In this document: piece after piece, positions 5,711-10,088 of the stretch | How positions within the stretch are numbered: position 1 is the first letter of the stretch | Layout: the number at the start of each line of letters is the position of its first letter | Assembly: GCA_900541645.1 (NCBI GenBank) | Contig: UQKQ01000023.1 | Coordinates: forward strand, 1 to 10,088 | Source: an uncultured Collinsella sp. | GTDB lineage: Bacteria > Actinomycetota > Coriobacteriia > Coriobacteriales > Coriobacteriaceae | DNA: 10,088 nt | Direction: 5' to 3' | Notes under the pieces: generated by a model | Told to the model about the DNA's origin: nothing | The model's input: only the letters and a program-made list of their open reading frames with translations | The model's database searches: none | Program-made: the position numbers and the translations under genes

Positions 5711-5947
5711 ATCTCCGCAGGTAAAAGGTGGAAAAAATTACTTCAACTTTTTTCGAGCGACAATCGAGCGGTCGGCGACGGCGGGGCGATATGTGTCAAA
5801 AGCATCGTCTGCCGAGGAAATCAAGCCGCTCGCCGAATTGCACGAACGTAAAAATCGCCAATTATGGAGACGGTCTCGAACACGTCGACGAAACGATGCG
5901 GTAACATCTCCCTGCAAACACTGTAGTTAGCTAAAGGGGGAGTTCGC

Positions 5948-7549
5948 GTGTCTGCAACCATCAAACCCTTCACCGACGAGTTCGAAGAGTATGGTCGCGA
6001 TGAGTCTCGCGCATCGGGCGAGGCCTCGAACATCTCGTTTCCGACAACGGAAGACGAGGTCCGTGCCATTTTGGAAAAGCTCCATGCCGAGCGTGTCCCG
6101 GTAACGGTTCAGGGCGCCCGAACCGGCCTTGCCGCCGGTGCCGTGCCCCACGGCGGGCATATCCTCAATACTTCCCGTATGAATCGCTACTTGGGCCTTC
6201 GCCGCGATGAACAAGGCCAATTTCTGCTGCACGTGGAGCCGGGCGTTGTGCTCTCGGAGCTGCGCAAGCAGCTGAGCAAGAAGGTGCTGCCGACTGCTGG
6301 TTGGGACCAGGCATCGCTTGAGGCCTACGAGGAGTTCCAAGAGGCCCCCGAGCAGTTCTTTCCCACCGATCCCACCGAGACGTCTGCCTGTCTGGGCGGC
6401 ATGGCGGCATGTAACGCCTCTGGTGCCCGCAGCTACGCCTACGGTCCCATGCGCCCGCATATCACGGGACTCCACGTCGCACTGGCTGATGGCGATTTGC
6501 TTGAGCTTCAGCGTGGCGAGGCTTTTGCCCAGGGCCGCCACCTGTCGCTCGTGACGGCAGCGGGCCGTACGCTCGAGCTCGATCTTCCCGGCTATACCAT
6601 GCCCAAGACAAAAAATGCCTCAGGCTATTTCGTTGCGGACGAAATGGACGTCATCGACCTCTTTATCGGCGCTTGCGGCACGCTCGGCGTTATCACCGAG
6701 CTCGAGATTGCCCTGCAAGCGGCACCTGCAGTCGTTTGGGGTGTGAGCTGCTTTTTCGATAGCGAAGACAAGGCCGTGTCCTTTACCGATTCCGTGCGCC
6801 CCGTCCTGTCCCATGCGGCCGCCATCGAGTACTTCGATGCTGGCGCCCTAGATATTCTGCGTCACCAGCGCGAGCAGTCGACGGCGTTTGCCTCGCTGCC
6901 GGCGCTCGACAAAGAGGCGAAGGTCTGTGTTTATGTGGAACTCGACTGCGATGACGAGGCCCAGGCGACCGAGGAGCTGTACCGCCTGGGATGGGTGCTG
7001 GAGCTTGCGGGCGGCCGCGACGATGCGACATGGGTCGCGCGCACCGAGGTCGATCGCGAGTGTCAGCGGTTCTTCCGCCACGCGGTGCCCGAGAGCGTCA
7101 ACATGCTTATCGACGAGCGTCGCCGCACGGATCCCACCATCACCAAACTGGGTTCGGACATGTCGGTGCCCAATGCACGCCTTGCCGATGTCATCGCCCT
7201 TTATCGTCGTACGTTGGCCGAAAGCGGGCTTGAATCTGCCGCCTGGGGTCACATCGGCAACAACCATCTGCATGTGAACATCCTTCCGCGCGATGCGCAA
7301 GACTACCGTCGCGGTGGAGAACTCTTTGCCCAGTGGGCTTCCGAGGCCACGGCCATGGGCGGTGCCGTTTCTGCCGAGCATGGCGTCGGCAAGATCAGGG
7401 CGGGCTTCTTGGAGACGATGTACGGTCACGAGGCCATGGTCGAGTCGGCGCGGCTAAAGCTCCAGCTCGATCCTGCCGGGCAGCTGGGTCGCGGCAACCT
7501 GTTTGCGGAGAAGCTCTTGGATGAGCTCGTCCAGAAGGGGGGCGCGTGA
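5948..7549 (+). CDS. FAD-dependent 2-hydroxyacid (probably D-lactate) dehydrogenase, Etf-linked
   Basis: A 533-residue protein of the GlcD/D-LDH type. The GTG at 5948 has AAGGGGGAG 5 nt upstream. The PCMH-type FAD-binding domain spans about 27-210, with the P-V-T-V-Q-G-A-R-T-G loop (51-60), the T-S-A-C-L-G-G-M-A-A-C-N-A-S-G segment (145-159) and the G-A-C-G-T-L-G-V-I-T-E motif (241-251). The C-terminal FAD-oxidase domain has G-H-I-G-N-N-H-L-H-V-N (434-444) and A-E-H-G-V-G-K (476-482), whose His and Glu residues bind metal or substrate in this family. Glycolate oxidase and respiratory D-LDH usually read G-D-G-N in the first of these, so G-N-N-H fits an Etf-linked subgroup. Members oxidise lactate, glycolate or 2-hydroxyglutarate. 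The directly following etfB and etfA make electron transfer to EtfAB likely, as in the bifurcating LctBCD complex of Acetobacterium woodii. The substrate is inferred; lactate is the best guess. Confidence 0.9.
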   Translation: MSATIKPFTDEFEEYGRDESRASGEASNISFPTTEDEVRAILEKLHAERVPVTVQGARTGLAAGAVPHGGHILNTSRMNRYLGLRRDEQGQFLLHVEPGVVLSELRKQLSKKVLPTAGWDQASLEAYEEFQEAPEQFFPTDPTETSACLGGMAACNASGARSYAYGPMRPHITGLHVALADGDLLELQRGEAFAQGRHLSLVTAAGRTLELDLPGYTMPKTKNASGYFVADEMDVIDLFIGACGTLGVITELEIALQAAPAVVWGVSCFFDSEDKAVSFTDSVRPVLSHAAAIEYFDAGALDILRHQREQSTAFASLPALDKEAKVCVYVELDCDDEAQATEELYRLGWVLELAGGRDDATWVARTEVDRECQRFFRHAVPESVNMLIDERRRTDPTITKLGSDMSVPNARLADVIALYRRTLAESGLESAAWGHIGNNHLHVNILPRDAQDYRRGGELFAQWASEATAMGGAVSAEHGVGKIRAGFLETMYGHEAMVESARLKLQLDPAGQLGRGNLFAEKLLDELVQKGGA

Positions 7550-8367
7550 AGATGAGCGATTTCCATATGGTGGTGTGCGTCAAGGCGGTGCCCGGAAGCA
7601 CCGAGGTCAAGATGGACCCCAAGACCAATACTATCGTGCGTGATGGCAAACAGGCGGTCATTAACCCGTTCGATGCAAGCGCCCTCGAATGCGCGCTGGC
7701 GCTGAAAGACGACTTTATCGGCTTTGGCATGGACGTGCGCGTAACGGTGGTGTCGATGGGCATCCCCGCGACCGAGTCGCTGCTGCGCGACTGCATCGCC
7801 CGAGGCGCCGATGACGCACTGCTGCTAACCGATCGCGCCTTTGCAGGTGCCGATACCCTGGCAACCACCTATGCCCTTAAGTGCGGCATCGAGGCGCTCG
7901 ACGAGGACTTCGACCTGCTCATCTGCGGCAAGATGGCGGTGGATGGCGATACGGCCCAGATTGGTCCCGAGCTTGCCGGTGCCTTTGAGATTCCCTGCGT
8001 GACCGACGTGAGCTGCGTGCAGAGCGCGGGCTTTACGACGTGTGGCTCGCTGGCGCTCGTTCACGGATGCGATGCCGGCGAGGAGACGGTGTGCCTGGAG
8101 ATGCCGTGCGCGATGACGACTGCCAAGGAGATTGGCCAGTTGCGTATGCCGAGTATTGCCGGTATTCGCGCGGCAGAGGAGGCGGACGTGCGCGTGGTCA
8201 GTGCCGCCGACGTGAACGCCGACCCCGCGCGTTGCGGTCTTGCCGGGTCGCCGACACAGGTCGTGCGCTCGTTTGTGCCCGACCGTGACCAAACGTGCAA
8301 GGCCGTTGAGGGGACGGCGTCCGAGCAGGCGGTAGAACTTGCCAAGATTATCGAGGGGATGGCATAG
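7546..8367 (+). CDS. etfB: Electron transfer flavoprotein beta subunit
   Basis: A 273-residue EtfB. The GTG at 7546 overlaps the dehydrogenase stop (GTGA) and has AAGGGGGG 4 nt upstream. An in-frame ATG at 7552 is an alternative that would remove two residues. Family features: an N-terminal strand M-V-V-C-V-K-A-V-P-G (8-17), I-N-P-F-D-A-S-A-L-E-C-A-L (39-51), R-G-A-D-D-A-L-L-L-T-D (86-96), and the EtfB signature C-G-K-M-A-V-D-G-D-T-A-Q-I-G-P-E-L-A (127-144), which binds the nucleotide or bifurcating FAD. The length is normal for a bifurcating-type EtfB. It pairs with EtfA encoded immediately downstream. In confurcating complexes the EtfB FAD is where electrons from ferredoxin and the dehydrogenase meet and pass to NAD+. 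Confidence 0.95.
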   Translation: MKMSDFHMVVCVKAVPGSTEVKMDPKTNTIVRDGKQAVINPFDASALECALALKDDFIGFGMDVRVTVVSMGIPATESLLRDCIARGADDALLLTDRAFAGADTLATTYALKCGIEALDEDFDLLICGKMAVDGDTAQIGPELAGAFEIPCVTDVSCVQSAGFTTCGSLALVHGCDAGEETVCLEMPCAMTTAKEIGQLRMPSIAGIRAAEEADVRVVSAADVNADPARCGLAGSPTQVVRSFVPDRDQTCKAVEGTASEQAVELAKIIEGMA

Positions 8368-9573
8368 ATGAGCGGACTGATTATCGATAGCGAAGCCTGT
8401 ATCGGCTGCGGTCGCTGCGTTCGCGCCTGTGCCTCGGGCGGCATCGTAGTGGAAGGCGAGCGACCCAATCGATGCGCCCACGTAACCGACGGCTGCATCC
8501 TATGCGGTGGGTGCGTCGACGCCTGCCCTGTCAACGCTATCTCGATCGAGCGTGACGAGGCCGCTGGTGCGGTGGACCTTGATGCATATCGAGACATTTG
8601 GGTCTTCGTGCAGACTGACGAGCGCGACGCCGTGGCTCCCGTGGCCTACGAGCTCATGGGCAAGGGGCGCGAGCTTGCCGATGCTCGCGGCTGCCGTCTG
8701 GTGGCACTGGTCGGTATGGGCCCCGAGGGTTCTCTCGGTGACCTGGAGCATCTGGTTTGCGCGGGCGCCGACGAAGTCCTGGCCTGTCGCGACGAGCGCC
8801 TGCGCCAAAACGATGCGGAGGTCTACGCCCACTTGATCTGCGATTTGGTAGCCGAACGCAAACCCGAGGCCATCCTATACGGTGCGACCGCTTTTGGCCG
8901 CGAACTGGCACCCGGCGTTGCCGTGCGCTTGCAGACGGGCCTTACGGCTGACTGCACCGTACTTTCGATGGATACGGAGACGGGACTGCTGCAACAGACG
9001 CGTCCGGCGTTTGGCGGCAACCTGATGGCCACCATCGTCTGCCCCAATCATCGTCCCCAGATGGCAACGGTTCGTCCCGGCATCTTTAAGGCACCCGACT
9101 TTTACTACGGCCGCTCCGGCACGATCACCCAGATATCGCTTGCGGATGATGCTAAGGCTCGTGTCGAGATCTCGATTCCCGCCGAGGAGTGGAGGCAGCA
9201 GGCCTCGATCGCCGATGCCGAGCGCCTGGTCGTGGTGGGCCGCGGCATTGGCTCCAAGAAGAATCTGCCCCTGATGCGAAGGCTCGCCGAGGCTCTGGGA
9301 GCCGAGCTTGGTTGCACGCGACCTGTCGTGGAGGCCGGCTGGTTGGAGTATCGCCATCAGATTGGCCAGACCGGCGTATCGGTTTCGCCCAAGCTTCTCG
9401 TGAGTATCGGTGTTTCGGGCGCCATCCAGCATCTTGCCGGCATCGGTGGGGCGGAGTGCATTATCGCCATTAACGAGGACCCGGATGCCCCCATTTTCGG
9501 TGCTGCCCAGTACAAGGTTGTTGGGGACGCCGTCGAGGTCGTCGCGGAGCTGCTGGCCCAGCTTGAGCGCTAG
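8368..9573 (+). CDS. etfA: Electron transfer flavoprotein alpha subunit with N-terminal ferredoxin domain
   Basis: A 401-residue EtfA. The ATG at 8368 directly follows the etfB stop, with GAGGGG about 9 nt upstream. Residues 1-60 form a ferredoxin-like domain with two C-x-x-C-x-x-C-x-x-x-C motifs: C11/C14/C17/C21 and C43/C46/C49/C53-P. The first lacks the usual Pro after its fourth Cys. Residues about 75-260 form the EtfA N-terminal alpha/beta domain. Residues 285-400 carry the FAD domain: V-V-V-G-R-G-I-G-S-K-K-N (288-299), S-I-G-V-S-G-A-I-Q-H-L-A-G (346-358), and A-I-N-E-D-P-D-A-P-I-F-G-A-A (367-380). The Fe-S extension is known from bifurcating Etfs (the CarE and LctC type in Acetobacterium woodii), where it is thought to exchange electrons with ferredoxin. 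Its presence next to a 2-hydroxyacid dehydrogenase argues for an NAD+- and ferredoxin-linked complex rather than a quinone-linked one. Confidence 0.95.
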   Translation: MSGLIIDSEACIGCGRCVRACASGGIVVEGERPNRCAHVTDGCILCGGCVDACPVNAISIERDEAAGAVDLDAYRDIWVFVQTDERDAVAPVAYELMGKGRELADARGCRLVALVGMGPEGSLGDLEHLVCAGADEVLACRDERLRQNDAEVYAHLICDLVAERKPEAILYGATAFGRELAPGVAVRLQTGLTADCTVLSMDTETGLLQQTRPAFGGNLMATIVCPNHRPQMATVRPGIFKAPDFYYGRSGTITQISLADDAKARVEISIPAEEWRQQASIADAERLVVVGRGIGSKKNLPLMRRLAEALGAELGCTRPVVEAGWLEYRHQIGQTGVSVSPKLLVSIGVSGAIQHLAGIGGAECIIAINEDPDAPIFGAAQYKVVGDAVEVVAELLAQLER

Positions 9574-10088
9574 GCGCGCGCCAGCCAGTCGCGCATCTCG
9601 TCCTTTAGGCGGCTCCAGGTTGCCTGCGTGGCGGGGTCGGTAAAGGGCCGCGTAATGCCAAAGGGCGCGTCGAGCAGGCGGTGGATATCGCCCTGTTCGC
9701 GCGCCAGCGCGCGGCTCGCTGGATAGACGAGCTCAAACATAAAGCAGATGAGTCCCACCAGGTAGTCTGCGGGCTCATCGCGCTCATCGCGTGCGACGCA
9801 GCGGTGCTCGTCAAAGGCGGTAAGCGCCGGTGCCGAGAAGTGGCTGGCGAGAAATGCGTCCTCATCCACCTTGAGGATGGTCTCGACGGTGCTGTCGGCG
9901 ATGGTGCGCATAATGTCGATCTTGTCACCATCGCGCACGATATCGCAGAAGCTCCGCGTACGCTCGTCGAGCTGCGCGGGTAGACGAAAATCGCTGTGAT
10001 AGGCAATGCTCGCTCGGATGAGCTCATCTTCTGCCGGGTCATCGATAAAGTCGCGGATGCTCGTTACGGCGGGGGGGTCGGCGGGGGG
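9570..10088 (-). CDS. HD-domain protein (predicted metal-dependent phosphohydrolase), 5' end cut by window edge
   Basis: The minus-strand frame is open from the right edge to a TAG at 9570: 172 residues, with no plausible start among the first 50 codons, so the N-terminus lies outside. A frame beginning at a GTG (9938) would be an internal fragment. Visible family features are S-I-R-D-F-I-D-D near the start, A-Y-H-S-D-F-R-L-P (29-37) and F-C-D-I-V-R-D-G-D-K-I-D-I (47-59). The last matches the conserved 'R-D-x-D-K-x-D' segment holding the final metal-binding Asp of HD domains; the H-D pair itself must lie upstream. The C-terminal half is helical and includes D-Y-L-V-G-L-I-C-F-M-F-E-L. Substrate unknown; nucleotides or phosphoesters are typical for the superfamily. 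Its stop codon interlocks with the etfA stop. Confidence 0.72.
   Translation of the reverse strand, partial: PPADPPAVTSIRDFIDDPAEDELIRASIAYHSDFRLPAQLDERTRSFCDIVRDGDKIDIMRTIADSTVETILKVDEDAFLASHFSAPALTAFDEHRCVARDERDEPADYLVGLICFMFELVYPASRALAREQGDIHRLLDAPFGITRPFTDPATQATWSRLKDEMRDWLARA

Larger units (their letters stand above)
5602..5947. other. Divergent intergenic region between the surface operon and the Etf-dehydrogenase operon
   Basis: These 346 bases separate two divergently transcribed operons and must hold both promoters. I see a perfect inverted repeat (5623-5646), TGACC-type repeats (5675-5710) and an A/T-rich tract (5721-5753). A weak plus-strand promoter candidate consists of TTGCAC at 5838 and AATTAT at 5860, 16 nt apart. 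A 78-codon plus-strand open frame (5694-5930) has no ribosome binding site and a low-complexity basic composition, so I do not call it a gene. No tRNA, riboswitch or clear terminator was recognised. Confidence 0.6.

Noticed and set aside
5721..5753. A/T-rich stretch as a factor-independent terminator
   Set aside because: Pairing between the A-rich and T-rich sides is broken by mismatches and bulges, and it lies upstream of both operons.
5838..5865. Promoter TTGCAC/AATTAT for the Etf operon
   Set aside because: Only three and four matches to the consensus hexamers; kept as a weak candidate in the intergenic description, not as its own feature.
5709..5911. Direct repeat ACATCTCC at 5709 and 5904
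   Set aside because: An 8-base word repeated once in 346 bases is expected by chance about once, and no flanking similarity was seen.
5694..5930. 78-codon plus-strand open frame in the divergent intergenic region
   Set aside because: No ribosome binding site, basic low-complexity C-terminal part, and it would occupy the control region of the Etf operon.
5927..6541. 204-codon minus-strand open frame
   Set aside because: Antisense to the dehydrogenase gene; expected in GC-rich coding DNA.
7825..8481. 218-codon minus-strand open frame
   Set aside because: Antisense to etfB and etfA, spanning their junction, with no family resemblance.

Overview
The window looks like chromosomal DNA from a high-GC Gram-positive gut actinobacterium of the Coriobacteriia, most likely Collinsella or a close relative. 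This is inferred from the GC-rich codon use, the LAQTG-type cell-wall sorting signal, the AGGAGG-like ribosome binding sites and the overall look of the proteins. No database search was possible.

Layout. (1) 1-1471, minus: a 490-residue, left-truncated TerB_N-type protein. It carries no stop codon inside the window. (2) 1560-2276, minus: a DUF554 (YqgA/YdfK-like) polytopic membrane protein, preceded by a leader holding a nested AT-rich palindrome. (3) 2395-5601, minus: five tightly packed genes that look like one transcription unit for a cell-surface system. In transcription order they are a 98-aa cytosolic protein, a 169-aa membrane-anchored beta-rich protein (ATGA overlap), a 199-aa secreted beta-rich protein, a very small sortase substrate ending in LAQTG plus a membrane anchor, and a 476-aa secreted cysteine-containing protein. 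I cannot name the system. (4) 5602-5947: a divergent intergenic region with an 8-bp perfect inverted repeat, phased TGACC repeats and an A/T-rich stretch. (5) 5948-9573, plus: a three-gene operon encoding an FAD-dependent 2-hydroxyacid (probably lactate) dehydrogenase, EtfB, and EtfA with an N-terminal ferredoxin domain. This is the gene set of Etf-coupled, electron-confurcating lactate dehydrogenases. (6) 9570-10088, minus: the C-terminal part of an HD-domain hydrolase running off the right edge. It converges on etfA so closely that both stop codons lie in one CTAG.

How the genes work together. The dehydrogenase and EtfAB should form one soluble complex. It would oxidise a 2-hydroxyacid and, through the FADs and Fe-S centres of EtfAB, pass electrons to NAD+ while consuming reduced ferredoxin. 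The surface operon supplies one membrane-tethered, one sortase-anchored and two freely secreted proteins. The sortase substrate has a mature part of only about 30 residues with a single cysteine. The 476-aa protein has nine mature cysteines, an odd number. A disulfide-tethered surface assembly is therefore a testable idea.

The last roughly 20 bases are G-tracts that do not fit the HD protein well and may be an assembly artefact at a contig end.
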